Shown piece by piece: positions 40,184 to 49,367 of a stretch of 64,000 nucleotides of DNA; position 1 is the stretch's first letter; every line of letters starts with the position of its first letter. The position numbers and the translations under genes were made by a program. The notes beneath the pieces are model-generated. The model made no database searches, was not told the origin of the DNA, and worked only from the letters and a program-made list of their open reading frames with translations. Source of the stretch: Caryophanales bacterium (lineage in GTDB: Bacteria > Bacillota > Bacilli > Exiguobacteriales > Exiguobacteriaceae); the NCBI GenBank assembly GCA_902362975.1, contig CABIYO010000008.1:1-64000 (forward strand), read 5' to 3'.

Positions 40184-41440
40184 TTATACCTCGGTTTGTT
40201 TCTCTACCCAAACGAGCGCACCGAGTTGTTTTAATTTGCCGACGAAGTCAACATACGAATCATTCAGTCGTTCCGCATGTAGTAGCGTCGATTCACCAGA
40301 AGCTTGGAGCGCTGACAGCACCAGGGCCGCAGCACTCCGTGCATCGGTGCATTCCATCTCTGCATTTGCCAGCTTATTGCCGCCACGAATGACAGCCGAT
40401 GCATCCTCCAGTGTAATTTGCGCATTCATCCGTCGCATCTCGGCGATGTGGCGGAATCGTTGCGCATACAATTTATCGGTGACAACACTCGTTCCATCAG
40501 CTTTTAATAAGGCTGCCGTCATCACCGGTTGCAAGTCGCTCGGATACCCCGAGTAATGGAACACCCGAATATCTGTTGGCATGAATTGGTTCGCCGTCAC
40601 GGTAATTGATTCTTCACCGACATCGACGTCCGCTCCGAAGTCCAACAGTTTTTGGATGACCCCTTCCAGATGTGTCGGAATGACCGGTTGAACGGTCACG
40701 TGACCCGATACGGCACCGAATATCATGAATGTTCCCGCCTCGAGACGATCCGGAATCAGTGTGTGCGTACAACCGTGGAGTCGCTCTACCCCTTTGATAC
40801 GAATCTCATCCGTTCCTGCCCCACTTACTTGTGCACCCATCGATGTGAGCATGGTTGCCACATCGACGACTTCCGGATCGCAAGCCGCGTTTTCGATGAC
40901 CGTCGTCCCTGACGCTAAAACAGCCGCAAGCATCGCACTCACGGTTGCCCCAAACGACCGCAAGTCCAAGTAAATTCGATTCCCGACAAGTTCATCGACC
41001 CGGACATGGTAGAGACCTGATTCATTCTCGACGTGAATGCCGAGACGTTCCAACGCTTTCAAATGTAAGTCAATCGGCCGTGGACCAATCGCATATCCTC
41101 CAGGTAACCCAACCGCCCCTTTTCCAAAGCGAGCCGCGAAGACCCCGAGTAAATAGACAGCAGCACGGACTTTGCGTGTCTCAGAACCGAGCAGCGGCAT
41201 GGCGACTGCTTCATTCGAATGAATCGTCATTCGTTCGCCATCCCGCTCTACCCGAACCCCTAACTCTTTTAACAAATTGACAATTACTTCCACATCTTCA
41301 ATCATCGGAACGTTTTCAATCGTTACCGACTCCTCCGTAAGAAGTGCAGCCACAAGGCAAGGGAGAGCGCTCTGTTTCGCTCCGCTAATCTCGACGGTTC
41401 CTTCTAGTTTTTGCTGCCCAACGATATGGAGAATTTCCAC
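40184..41440 (-). CDS. murA2: MurA paralogue lacking the catalytic cysteine
   Basis: A 418-residue EPSP-synthase-fold protein in the position of Bacillus murAB/murZ. The fold, Lys22, the Asp in GYPSDLQ and the Arg in TDARSAAAL are conserved. The active loop reads [13 protein letters not shown], with Tyr116 (codon TAT at 41093-41095) where MurA has Cys115, and Gln23 replaces the near-invariant Asn of the Lys-Asn pair. Loss of the Cys implies fosfomycin insensitivity and a changed or lost transferase activity. Start chosen at GTG (VEILHIVG) with AAAGG upstream; a TTG three codons earlier is the alternative. It lies 27 bases after the transaldolase gene. Confidence 0.9.
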   Translation of the reverse strand: MEILHIVGQQKLEGTVEISGAKQSALPCLVAALLTEESVTIENVPMIEDVEVIVNLLKELGVRVERDGERMTIHSNEAVAMPLLGSETRKVRAAVYLLGVFAARFGKGAVGLPGGYAIGPRPIDLHLKALERLGIHVENESGLYHVRVDELVGNRIYLDLRSFGATVSAMLAAVLASGTTVIENAACDPEVVDVATMLTSMGAQVSGAGTDEIRIKGVERLHGCTHTLIPDRLEAGTFMIFGAVSGHVTVQPVIPTHLEGVIQKLLDFGADVDVGEESITVTANQFMPTDIRVFHYSGYPSDLQPVMTAALLKADGTSVVTDKLYAQRFRHIAEMRRMNAQITLEDASAVIRGGNKLANAEMECTDARSAAALVLSALQASGESTLLHAERLNDSYVDFVGKLKQLGALVWVEKQTEV

Positions 41441-41467
41441 GCTGATCAAAACCTTTCTACGACGGAC

Positions 41468-42118
41468 TTATTTGGATTGAGCGTTGTTCCAATCCGCTAA
41501 AAACTGCTCAATGCCTTTGTCTGTGAGCGGATGTTTCATCATTTGTTCGATGACTTTGTAAGGGACTGTCGCAATGTCAGCCCCGAGAAGTGCAGCTTTT
41601 GTCACGTGAACCGGGTGACGCACAGATGCTGCGATAATTTCTGTCTCGATGCCATGGATTGCAAAGATGTTCGCAATGGTCTCCACTAAATCGAGCCCAT
41701 CTTGTCCGATGTCATCCAAGCGTCCGATGAATGGAGAAACGTATGATGCCCCGGCACGTGCCGCAAGTAACGCTTGGTTGGCGTTAAAGATGAGCGTGAC
41801 ATTCGTCTTGATCCCAAGCTCCTTGAACTGTTTTACCGCTTCCATCCCCGCTGGTGTCATCGGTACCTTTACCGTAATATTCGGCGCGATGGCGGCAAGT
41901 TCCTTTCCTTCTTCCACCATACCCGACGCATCGAGTGCAATAACTTCGGCGCTGACCGAGAGATCCCCGACGATCTCACAGATTTCACGAAGTCTTGTAT
42001 GGAAATCGACACCTTCTTTGGCGACGAGCGATGGATTCGTCGTCACGCCTCCAATGACGCCCATTTGATGAGCTTTTTTAATGTCTTCCACATTGGCTGT
42101 GTCAATGAAAAAACGCAT
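41468..42118 (-). CDS. Fructose-6-phosphate aldolase/transaldolase (TalC/YwjH type)
   Basis: A 216-residue class I TIM-barrel of the small transaldolase family. [13 protein letters not shown] is the usual N-terminus and the Schiff-base Lys lies in [11 protein letters not shown]. It acts in sugar-phosphate interconversion; transaldolase versus F6P aldolase activity is not decidable here. The start has AAGGAGGA seven bases upstream; the frame extends 43 codons further without support. A cre-like site lies in its leader. It sits between fba and murA2, as in B. subtilis. Confidence 0.93.
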   Translation of the reverse strand: MRFFIDTANVEDIKKAHQMGVIGGVTTNPSLVAKEGVDFHTRLREICEIVGDLSVSAEVIALDASGMVEEGKELAAIAPNITVKVPMTPAGMEAVKQFKELGIKTNVTLIFNANQALLAARAGASYVSPFIGRLDDIGQDGLDLVETIANIFAIHGIETEIIAASVRHPVHVTKAALLGADIATVPYKVIEQMMKHPLTDKGIEQFLADWNNAQSK

Positions 42119-42137
42119 ATGTGTCTCCTCCTTAATT

Positions 42138-42152
42138 TGTGATCGCTTACAA
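42138..42152 (-). promoter_or_regulatory. cre-like site before the transaldolase gene
   Basis: Minus strand TTGTAAGCGATCACA fits the degenerate CcpA consensus WTGNAANCGNWNNCW at every position, about 20 bases before the start codon. Confidence 0.6.
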
Positions 42153-42230
42153 TCTCTATTATGAGGAAAGACTAGTCGAATTACTACTCCCTTTGTCAGA
42201 TTCGACAAACGGTGATATAAGAACTGATAC

Positions 42231-42260
42231 AAAAAGTCGGTCCTCAAAGAGAACCGACTT
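42231..42260 (-). terminator. Terminator of fba
   Basis: AAGTCGGTTCTC / GAGGACCGACTT (one mismatch) around a short loop, then TTTTTG, 12 bases after the fba stop. Confidence 0.9.
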
Positions 42261-42272
42261 GATCAAACAGGA

Positions 42273-43127
42273 TTATGCTTTGTTGCTTGAACCAAACTCA
42301 CGCATCTTGCCAGTAACGACGTTATAAATCGCTTCGATACCAGGTCCGATAATTTTACGTGGGTCATATACTTTTGGATCAGCAGCAATTTTCTCACGTA
42401 CTGCACGAGTCCATGCTTGTTGGCACTCCGTGTTGACGTTGATTTTGCTGTGGCCGAGCTCGATTGCTTTTTTGATTTGGTGTTCAGGAATTCCTGATCC
42501 GCCGTGAAGAACGAGTGGTGTTTTAGTCGCTTTCGCGATTTCTTCCATCTCTTTGAATCCAAGTTTTGGCTCGCCTTGGTATTCACCGTGTACAGAACCA
42601 AGTGCTGCAGCAAGTGCATCCACTTTCGTTTCTTTTACAACACGTACACACTCATCGAGGTCAGCGTATTGTACGCCACCAACAACGCCGTCTTCTTCGC
42701 CGCCAACTGTACCGACTTCTGCCTCAACAGAAGCACCTCTAGCGTGCGCGTACTCGACAACTTGTTTCGTCATTTCGATGTTTTCATCGATTGGGTGGTG
42801 TGAACCGTCAATCATGACTGACGTGAAACCAGCGTCGATCGCTGCTTTACACTTCTCGAATGAAGAACCGTGGTCAAGGTGGATTGCAACTGGAACAGTG
42901 ATGTTGTAGTCGTGCATAAGACCTTCAACCATTTTGACAACTGTCGTGAAGCCACCCATGTACTTCGCTGCACCTTCTGATACACCGAGGATTACTGGTG
43001 ATTTCTCGTCTTCCGCAGCGCGAAGAATCGCTTGCGTCCACTCGAGGTTGTTGATGTTGAATTGGCCGACTGCATACTTGCCTTCGAATGCTTTGTTCAG
43101 CATTCCTGTCATTGATACTAATGGCAT
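42273..43127 (-). CDS. fba: Class II fructose-bisphosphate aldolase
   Basis: Zinc-dependent glycolytic aldolase of 284 residues. Zinc ligands are recognisable in HLDHGSS, and LVLHGGSG and NVNTE form the phosphate site. It has its own promoter and terminator. A near-perfect cre site lies upstream of the promoter. Confidence 0.98.
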   Translation of the reverse strand: MPLVSMTGMLNKAFEGKYAVGQFNINNLEWTQAILRAAEDEKSPVILGVSEGAAKYMGGFTTVVKMVEGLMHDYNITVPVAIHLDHGSSFEKCKAAIDAGFTSVMIDGSHHPIDENIEMTKQVVEYAHARGASVEAEVGTVGGEEDGVVGGVQYADLDECVRVVKETKVDALAAALGSVHGEYQGEPKLGFKEMEEIAKATKTPLVLHGGSGIPEHQIKKAIELGHSKINVNTECQQAWTRAVREKIAADPKVYDPRKIIGPGIEAIYNVVTGKMREFGSSNKA

Positions 43128-43195
43128 AATGACATCCTCCTGTCTGTTCGCTATTATACACGTTTGGGAAAAGTTCCCCCGTGCAATTCGTTCCC

Positions 43196-43224
43196 ATTAT
43201 AACACACCGTAAAACATGTGCCTA
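43196..43224 (-). promoter_or_regulatory. fba promoter
   Basis: Minus strand TAGGCA (43224-43219), 17 bases, TATAAT (43201-43196). A second TATAAT lies at 43158-43153 and may be an alternative start. Confidence 0.75.
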
Positions 43225-43251
43225 TGCTATTCGGGCATAGAAATGGCTTAG

Positions 43252-43265
43252 CGCAAGCGTTTACA
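43252..43265 (-). promoter_or_regulatory. cre site upstream of fba
   Basis: Minus strand TGTAAACGCTTGCG differs from the cre consensus TGWAARCGYTWNCW only at the last base. It lies about 30 bases upstream of the fba -35, a position used for CcpA activation in glycolytic genes, so activation is possible. Confidence 0.65.
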
Positions 43266-43288
43266 TATGTCATCTTGGTGACGAAACG

Positions 43289-43648
43289 TCAAATTTTCAA
43301 GACTTCTTTCACTTTTCCAATCATCCCATAAATATCAAACGGCTTCTCAAATTGTGCCGTGATTCCGAGACGACGCACTTCTTCAATCACTGCTTCTTCC
43401 CCAAACGCCGTCATGATCATGACAGGTGTGTCTAACGGTTTCTCGCGCATGCGACGTAATACTTCGTGTCCAAACATACGAGGCATATTCATATCGAGCA
43501 ATACCAAATCATATTGCTCCCGCTCTAAAAATTCCCAGGCGCTGATGCCGTCTTGCGCCGTGTCCACGTCTACACCCATGTTCGTGAACACTTGCGCGAG
43601 CATCGTACGAATTCCGTCCTGGTCATCTGCTATTAACATCCTTGACAT
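43289..43648 (-). CDS. spo0F: Spo0F-like single-domain response regulator
   Basis: A 119-residue receiver domain without output domain. Acidic pocket ADDQDGIR, phospho-acceptor Asp52 in LVLLDMNMP, Thr in IMTAFG and Lys in EKPFDI are present. DDQ-GIR and KPFDI resemble Spo0F. It occupies the spo0F position between pyrG and fba. No sporulation genes are visible in this window, so a role outside sporulation is inferred. Start ATG with GAAGGGA upstream. Confidence 0.8.
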   Translation of the reverse strand: MSRMLIADDQDGIRTMLAQVFTNMGVDVDTAQDGISAWEFLEREQYDLVLLDMNMPRMFGHEVLRRMREKPLDTPVMIMTAFGEEAVIEEVRRLGITAQFEKPFDIYGMIGKVKEVLKI

Positions 43649-43739
43649 GCATGTCCCTTCTTTCATTCATCGTTTACCATATTCAAACAATTTAACCTTA
43701 CCAAACTCATCTCTTTTTCGCGACGGCTATCTTTTGAAA

Positions 43740-44096
43740 TCAAGGGAACAATGGCTCGGAATTGTCTTTTTCCTGTTCTTCCTTCAACTGTTCAGGCACG
43801 TCTAGGACATTCACTTGCTCGTAGTCGACCACTTCCGCATCTTCTTTCACAAATACCCGCAGATAGTTTCCTTCCGGTAACAACCCAGAAGTGGCAATCG
43901 ACAGAGGACGTTTTTTCCCATCCTCGTCGTACCCGATGAGATCATAGCGATAACCACCCGAGGTTTGTGTCACCACTTCTGTACTTGGGACTTTGACATA
44001 ATAGACATCGGCTAACAAGCGATTAGGATCGACATAACGCCACCCTACTACTAATAGAATGCCAATCAATAGGATAGCAACGAGATTTCGTTTCAT
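43740..44096 (-). CDS. YxeA/DUF1093 family exported protein
   Basis: A 118-residue protein with an N-terminal membrane anchor or signal (about 4-22) and a small beta domain carrying YYVKVPS, GYRYDLIGYDEDGKKRPL, GLLPEGNYLRVFVK and VVDYEQV, typical of the YxeA family (oligosaccharide-binding-like fold, unknown function). It has its own upstream spacer after glpD's terminator. Confidence 0.75.
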   Translation of the reverse strand: MKRNLVAILLIGILLVVGWRYVDPNRLLADVYYVKVPSTEVVTQTSGGYRYDLIGYDEDGKKRPLSIATSGLLPEGNYLRVFVKEDAEVVDYEQVNVLDVPEQLKEEQEKDNSEPLFP

Positions 44097-44171
44097 AAAA
44101 AGTTCTCCCTCAATCTAAGAATCACTACTTATGAGGTATACCGTTATTCTGAATCGATGAAACCATGACAC

Positions 44172-44206
44172 AAAAAAAAGGTTCATCCTATTTAGAATGA
44201 ACCTTT
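44172..44206 (-). terminator. Terminator of glpD
   Basis: AAAGGTTCAT / ATGAACCTTT with inner pairing, followed by TTTTT on the minus strand, 16 bases after the glpD stop. Confidence 0.92.
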
Positions 44207-44222
44207 CCCGCAATACAGTGCA

Positions 44223-45881
44223 TTACGATTCGACAGGCACAGGCACAACTGCGCTTTCAATCTCCTTCTCCACTTCTTCACGCTCTTCTTTCAAACGCTC
44301 ATCCGACCAGTTGAAGACGTCGGCCATGCAACGAAGGACACCATCTTTGTGTTGACGGACGAAATCGATATCAAAGAACATCGCTCCGGTCCGACGAATC
44401 AAGAAGTCGATGGCGCGGACGACCGACTCTTCTTCAATGCCATAGATCAACTGTGCATAGACGACCTCTGGCAAGTCATAAGCATTCGAGTCCATCCGTT
44501 CAATAACGCGATCGATATTCGATCCGTATAGACGGACGAGTTCTTCCGCGTGCCCCGCGTCGAGACCGTGATTTTGAAGTTCTTTCGTTTTCTTCTCGAG
44601 GAACTCTTTGAACCCTTTCGATCCGCCGACGTGACCACCTGACATCGGCATATGCTTCGTCCGGCTCGCCAAGTAAACGACGCCTTCTTCTTCTTTTAAT
44701 AATTTCGCGACGAGGTCGACGACTGTTTCTGACATCTTACGATACCCTGTCAATTTACCGCCGGCAATCGTAATCAAACCGCTGTCTGACTGCCAAATTT
44801 CGTCCTTACGTGAAATTTCAGAAGGGTCTTTTCCTTCCTCATAGATTAACGGACGAATACCCGCCCAGCTTGATTCCACATCATCTGCCGTGACATGAAC
44901 GTCTGGGAACATATAATGGATTGCATCCAAAATATAATCGCGGTCCTCTGTCGTCGTGCGTGGATGCGCCTTGTCTTTATCAAAGAACGTATCCGTCGTT
45001 CCGACGTACGCTTTGTTTCCGCGTGGAATGGCAAAGACCATGCGCCCGTCTGGTGTGTCGAAATAAATTGCCTGTTTGAGTGGGAATTTCGATTGATCGA
45101 TGACAAGGTGAACTCCCTTCGTCAAACGAAGCTGTTTGCCTTTTTTCGAGTTGTCTTTTTCCCGTAACTCATCGACCCATGGACCAGTCGCATTGATAAT
45201 TTTCTTCGCATAGACGTCATATGTCGACCCATCGATTTGGTCTTCGACGTGTACCCCCGCCACTTTTCCGTTCTCGTAAATCAGCCCGGTCACTTTGGCG
45301 TAGTTCATAAGAAGCGCACCATGATTCGCGGCTTCTTTCGCCACTTCGATTGTCAATCGTGCATCATCCGTCCGATACTCGACGTAGTATCCACCACCAA
45401 CTAAGCCATCTTTTTTGACGAGTGGTGCTTTCTCGATGACTTCATTCGGCTTGAGCATCTTGCGACGTTCTGCCCGTTTGACGCCTGCGAGGAAGTCATA
45501 CACCATGAGTCCAATTGAAGTTGAGAAGGGACCAAACGTGCCTCCCTTGTGCATCGGTAACAGCATCCATTCCGGCGTCGTGACGTGTGGACCATTCTCA
45601 TACACGATGGCACGCTCTTTCCCGACTTCTGCGACGAGCGCCACTTCAAATTGTTTCAAATAGCGGAGTCCCCCGTGAACAAGTTTCGTCGAACGGCTTG
45701 ACGTCCCGGCCGCAAAGTCTTGCATTTCGAGAACCGCTGTCTTCATCCCACGTGACGACGCATCGAGCGCAATCCCTGCTCCGGTTATCCCTCCACCGAC
45801 AACAAGAACGTCATGACGTTCGCTTGTCAGTTGTTCGTATCGTTTTGCTCGGTCTTTCGCTGAGAAATTTCTGATTTCCAT
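44223..45881 (-). CDS. glpD: Aerobic glycerol-3-phosphate dehydrogenase
   Basis: FAD-dependent membrane-associated enzyme oxidising glycerol-3-phosphate to dihydroxyacetone phosphate and reducing quinone. The 552 residues show the N-terminal FAD motif [19 protein letters not shown], the [13 protein letters not shown] segment and a C-terminal DAO_C domain. AGGAGGG lies upstream. A leader terminator of the GlpP antitermination type precedes it. Confidence 0.97.
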   Translation of the reverse strand: MEIRNFSAKDRAKRYEQLTSERHDVLVVGGGITGAGIALDASSRGMKTAVLEMQDFAAGTSSRSTKLVHGGLRYLKQFEVALVAEVGKERAIVYENGPHVTTPEWMLLPMHKGGTFGPFSTSIGLMVYDFLAGVKRAERRKMLKPNEVIEKAPLVKKDGLVGGGYYVEYRTDDARLTIEVAKEAANHGALLMNYAKVTGLIYENGKVAGVHVEDQIDGSTYDVYAKKIINATGPWVDELREKDNSKKGKQLRLTKGVHLVIDQSKFPLKQAIYFDTPDGRMVFAIPRGNKAYVGTTDTFFDKDKAHPRTTTEDRDYILDAIHYMFPDVHVTADDVESSWAGIRPLIYEEGKDPSEISRKDEIWQSDSGLITIAGGKLTGYRKMSETVVDLVAKLLKEEEGVVYLASRTKHMPMSGGHVGGSKGFKEFLEKKTKELQNHGLDAGHAEELVRLYGSNIDRVIERMDSNAYDLPEVVYAQLIYGIEEESVVRAIDFLIRRTGAMFFDIDFVRQHKDGVLRCMADVFNWSDERLKEEREEVEKEIESAVVPVPVES

Positions 45882-45920
45882 CTTATTCCCTCCTATGGTA
45901 AGTACGGTTCAATGAATAGA

Positions 45921-45968
45921 AAAAGAGACCACAACAAAAACAAGGCTTCCCCCTCCTGTTGTGGTCTC
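45921..45968 (-). promoter_or_regulatory. glpD: glpD leader terminator (GlpP antitermination type)
   Basis: In the leader between the start site and glpD, GAGACCACAAC / GTTGTGGTCTC form a perfect 11-base stem with a 22-base loop, followed by TTTTCTATT. A TATAAT (46011-46006) gives a start about 30 bases before the stem. In B. subtilis the glpD leader has such an inverted repeat and GlpP with glycerol-3-phosphate prevents termination; the same control is inferred here. Confidence 0.82.
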
Positions 45969-46142
45969 TCTATTATCTCGAACCGAATATCAACTTTTCT
46001 CCTGTATTATACACTATTCTTTTCAGTTCAACCATCACTTACGCTTATCCAATCTTTAATGTATTCATTCACAAGCATCCGACTCGCATTTTTGAGTCGA
46101 GAAGCTTAGACTTCAAGGTATCATGTTGAAGGAGGATTTCAG

Positions 46143-47258
46143 ATGAAACGTATGTTACAACCTTTTCAGTTCAAAAATGGCGTCGAAGTACCGAACCGCC
46201 TCGTATTGGCACCGATGACACATTACTCATCAGAGCCAACGGGCGAAGTATCCGAGCATGAGCTCGCCTACTATCGGAAACGGGCGCAAAATGTCGGACT
46301 CGCCATCACGGCTTGCGCTTACGTGACGGAAGACGGGAAAGGGTTCCCGAACGCATTCGGGGTCAATGACGACAAATTCATACCAGGTCTCCGTCAATTG
46401 GCGGAAAGTTTAAAAGCGGAAGGCGCAAAAGCCATCCTTCAAATTTTCCACGCTGGGCGGATGTCACCACCTGAACTGGTCCCAAATGAACAACCTGTCA
46501 GTGCAAGTGCTGTCGCACCGATCCGAGAAGGTGCCGTCACACCACGTGCCCTCGAGACGTCAGAAGTCGAAGCCATCATTGAAGCGTTCGGTGAAGCGAC
46601 GCGTCGCGCCATCGAAGCCGGATTCGATGGAGTCGAGATTCACGGAGCGAACACCTACTTGATTCAACAATTCTTCTCACCGCATTCAAATCGCCGTGAA
46701 GATCGCTTCGGCGGTGATGTTCATGGACGTTTGACGTTCCCACGCGAAGTCATTCGTCGTGTCAAAGAAGCCGCTGCAGATGCAGAAGACTTCCTCGTCG
46801 GCTATCGCTTCTCACCGGAAGAAATCGAGGAGCCAGGCATCACACTCGACGACACGGATGTGTTACTCGATATGATTTTAGCAGAAGGTGTTGATTATAT
46901 TCACGCGTCTCTCTCGAACTTCAACACAACTTCCATTCGCGATGAGAACGTCACAGAGCGTTCGATTGACCGCATCGCCAAACGGATCAATGGTGCCATC
47001 CCACTCATCGGAGTCGGGCAACTCCAACGCCCCGCACAAGTGGAAGACGCACTCGAGGTCGTGGACCTTGCCGCACTCGGTCGCGAACTCATCATTGACC
47101 CAGAATGGCTCGAAAAAGTGAAATCGGGCCGCGAAGACGAGATTGAGACCGAGCTTGACTTGAACAAGCAAGCTGAACTCGCCGTCCCAGCTCCACTATG
47201 GAACGCCATCACGACACATGCTGGTTGGTTCCCAATTAAAGATCAAGAAGTGAAATAG
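46143..47258 (+). CDS. NADH:flavin oxidoreductase, Old Yellow Enzyme family
   Basis: A 371-residue FMN-dependent TIM-barrel reductase. Family motifs include RLVLAPMTHY, QIFHAGR, GFDGVEIHGANTYLIQQFFSP, NRREDRFGG and ALGRELIIDPEW. Substrates are usually electron-poor alkenes; the natural one is unknown. GAAGGAGG lies upstream. It converges with the deacetylase gene over a shared 19-base hairpin. Confidence 0.93.
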   Translation: MKRMLQPFQFKNGVEVPNRLVLAPMTHYSSEPTGEVSEHELAYYRKRAQNVGLAITACAYVTEDGKGFPNAFGVNDDKFIPGLRQLAESLKAEGAKAILQIFHAGRMSPPELVPNEQPVSASAVAPIREGAVTPRALETSEVEAIIEAFGEATRRAIEAGFDGVEIHGANTYLIQQFFSPHSNRREDRFGGDVHGRLTFPREVIRRVKEAAADAEDFLVGYRFSPEEIEEPGITLDDTDVLLDMILAEGVDYIHASLSNFNTTSIRDENVTERSIDRIAKRINGAIPLIGVGQLQRPAQVEDALEVVDLAALGRELIIDPEWLEKVKSGREDEIETELDLNKQAELAVPAPLWNAITTHAGWFPIKDQEVK

Positions 47259-47303
47259 TAAAATGAACCTGCCGTTGATCACGGCAGGTTCATTTTACTA
47301 TTT
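47257..47303. terminator. Bidirectional terminator between OYE and deacetylase genes
   Basis: A perfect 19-base stem (47257-47275 with 47281-47299) around TGATC. AAAA/TTTT tracts near the base serve both directions, and it overlaps both stop codons. Confidence 0.93.
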
Positions 47304-48626
47304 CAACGTCAAGAGCTCACTCATCGTCACAAATGTGTACCCTTCACGTTTCAGCGCATCGAGAACTTTCGGCAACCCTTCAGCTGTGGACTCATGAATA
47401 TCATGCATCAAGACAACAGCACTTGGATGGACATTGTCCATAATCAAGCGATACATTTGATCGGCATTACGGTGACTCCAATCAAGAGAATCGACCGTCC
47501 ATAGTGCAAGGGTCTGATCCTTTGTATGAATGATTTGCTCAATCATTTCATTTTTAGCCCCGTATGGTGGTCGAACCAATGATGGGCGTTGTCCCGTAAG
47601 CCTCTCAATTCGTTCATCAACCTGTTCGAGTTCCTCTTTGACTCCCTTCTCAGATAATTGTGTCAAATCTGGGTGATGTTCCGTATGGTTTGCTAGCTCA
47701 TGACCTGACAACGCTACTTGTCTCGCCACATCAGGATAGAATTCCATCTGACTCCCTAACATAAAGAACGTAGCACGCGCTTGGTATTTCTCAAGTGTTT
47801 CAAGAATGCGAGGTGTCACGATCGGATGGGGGCCATCATCGAACGTCAGTGCAACATATTTCCCATTAGGTTCAAGCGGCTTATTTGAGGGACTCATGAT
47901 TGGAGAATCTTCTTGTGCAGTGGGTGTATCTAATTCGGATAACAAAAACGGCTCCACTTCCTTCATTGGAATATGAACTTCTACCACGCCTGCCGCTCCC
48001 GCTGCCACTTCATACTCGTCGAATATGACATCTAGACCAGAGGACGTCAGTATCCACTTCGTCGATTTAGGATGTTTAATCGCTTCACGTAACTGATTCT
48101 CAAATACGTATTCTTGATGTTGTAATTGTGTGATGATGCTATGCCTGAACCATTCTAATGCATGTTGGTCATCACGTAAGACATCATCCCATTCAATGAA
48201 TGTTCCGTCCGAAAGGTTCATCCGAAATACATCGACAGTGGTTTGACCATTCGCACCACCAGTGAATGCATAAGTATGAACGACTAGCGTGTATTCAGTC
48301 TCATTCGTTTGATATGTATCGGTCTGAATATTTAAGTGACCCTTTTGACCGTGACTAGGGGTGAGGTTGTGTTGAAATGCTTCTTTCTTTTCTAAAATGA
48401 ATGCATCCAGTTCCTCGTTTAGCACTTCATAATCCGTTCTCGGAACAGAGATTGATGTCGTATATCTTTTCGCTTGTTCACTCTCTAGCGTTAAATGTAA
48501 CCCGGGATATTGTCCGGTAAAGGATGGTGTCGGAACTTCTTTAATCGTCGGGGCGGCTCCCGCGATGTAATACCATGTACCCATACCAATCAATAACATC
48601 ACAATACCTAACATGTGTCGTCTCAT
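47298..48626 (-). CDS. PdaC-like polysaccharide deacetylase
   Basis: A 442-residue membrane-anchored, outer-face protein: signal anchor (about 5-24), a DUF4163/DUF3298 (RsiV-like) region (about 40-235) and a NodB deacetylase domain (about 255-442). Metal and catalytic motifs are TFDDGP, the His pair in HTEHHP, RPPYG and LMHDIH. B. subtilis PdaC has this architecture and deacetylates peptidoglycan, giving lysozyme resistance; the same role is inferred. AGGAGAG lies 7 bases before the ATG. Confidence 0.9.
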   Translation of the reverse strand: MRRHMLGIVMLLIGMGTWYYIAGAAPTIKEVPTPSFTGQYPGLHLTLESEQAKRYTTSISVPRTDYEVLNEELDAFILEKKEAFQHNLTPSHGQKGHLNIQTDTYQTNETEYTLVVHTYAFTGGANGQTTVDVFRMNLSDGTFIEWDDVLRDDQHALEWFRHSIITQLQHQEYVFENQLREAIKHPKSTKWILTSSGLDVIFDEYEVAAGAAGVVEVHIPMKEVEPFLLSELDTPTAQEDSPIMSPSNKPLEPNGKYVALTFDDGPHPIVTPRILETLEKYQARATFFMLGSQMEFYPDVARQVALSGHELANHTEHHPDLTQLSEKGVKEELEQVDERIERLTGQRPSLVRPPYGAKNEMIEQIIHTKDQTLALWTVDSLDWSHRNADQMYRLIMDNVHPSAVVLMHDIHESTAEGLPKVLDALKREGYTFVTMSELLTLK

Positions 48627-48723
48627 TCTTATTCTCTCCTAATTTAATTCAATCGATTCGATTGTAGCAAACTCTTCACGAATGAAATCGTCAATATGGC
48701 GACAAATATATACAAAATCATAC

Positions 48724-48765
48724 AAAACAGGTACGTCGTCTTTAAATAGACAGCGTACCTGTTTT
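48724..48765 (-). terminator. Terminator of the broken acetyltransferase gene
   Basis: Perfect 12-base stem AAAACAGGTACG / CGTACCTGTTTT with extra inner pairing and a terminal TTTTG. It contains the TAA at 48742, which supports that codon as the original gene end. Confidence 0.85.
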
Positions 48766-49271
48766 CATCCATTCTTCGCGTAGCATGCCCATCCGAATCG
48801 AATCGTAGCGTTTCGCGTTCACGACACGCACTTGACGAATTCGACCTTCAAGCTGCATCCCTACTTTTCAGCGACCCGCATCATCCGCTCGTTCCCGGAC
48901 CATGTCGTCAATCCGACGCGGACGACCGGTAGCGTTTCAAACAAATGTTTCGTCCATAGACGAAGGGCACGCGTCCCGACACCTCGATTCCAACGGTCGG
49001 ATTGATGCAAGATGATGCCCATCTCGAGCCACTCTCGTCCGGCATCTTCGAAATAATAGGAAACCGTGCCATATACCGTTCCACTGACCTCAATGACCCA
49101 CATGTCTTCTTTTTTGATGAACGATCGCTCGATTTGCTGAAATTCTTCGTAAGACATTGACTTGTGTTCGAAGTAAGGCGCATCCCACTGTTTCCATTCC
49201 GGAGTCGCCTCCCGGTAAATCAATTCCCATAGTCGAGCTAAATCTTGTTCTTCAATCGGTCGAATGACCAC
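48742..49271 (-). pseudogene. GNAT acetyltransferase with one-base frameshift and damaged 5' end
   Basis: The frame from 49271 reads VIRPIEEQDLARLWELIY through GNERMMRVAEK and stops at TAG (48861). Skipping the stop by one base restores VGMQLEGRIRQVRVVNAKRYDSIRMGMLREEW and a TAA at 48742 inside the terminator. AAGTAGGG against an expected AAGGTAGGG indicates loss of one G. At the 5' end the family-like PPPLDDE is in frame before the GTG, but no start codon precedes it. An IS200/IS605-like hairpin abuts it, so the N-terminus may also have been replaced. Probably inactive. Confidence 0.8.
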
Positions 49272-49292
49272 TTCATCATCCAGGGGCGGTGG

Positions 49293-49320
49293 ATACCCGT
49301 GACTTTAGTCGTGGGTTATT
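49293..49320 (+). mobile_element. Possible IS200/IS605 right-end remnant
   Basis: ACCCGTGAC-TTTA-GTCGTGGGT (hairpin with two wobble pairs), followed by TATTGAC, resembles right-end/omega-RNA hairpins of IS200/IS605 elements (GACTTTAGTCGTG core). No tnpA or tnpB is nearby. It directly flanks the damaged 5' end of the acetyltransferase gene. Confidence 0.45.
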
Positions 49321-49367
49321 GACTGTCTTGTCGCATCTTGTCTTCCTCTCTATAGATCGTCTCTACC

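Noticed and set aside
42138..42230. A riboswitch or T-box in the fsa, glyA or upp leaders
   Set aside because: Leaders are short and show no conserved T-box or riboswitch core; only simple hairpins are visible.
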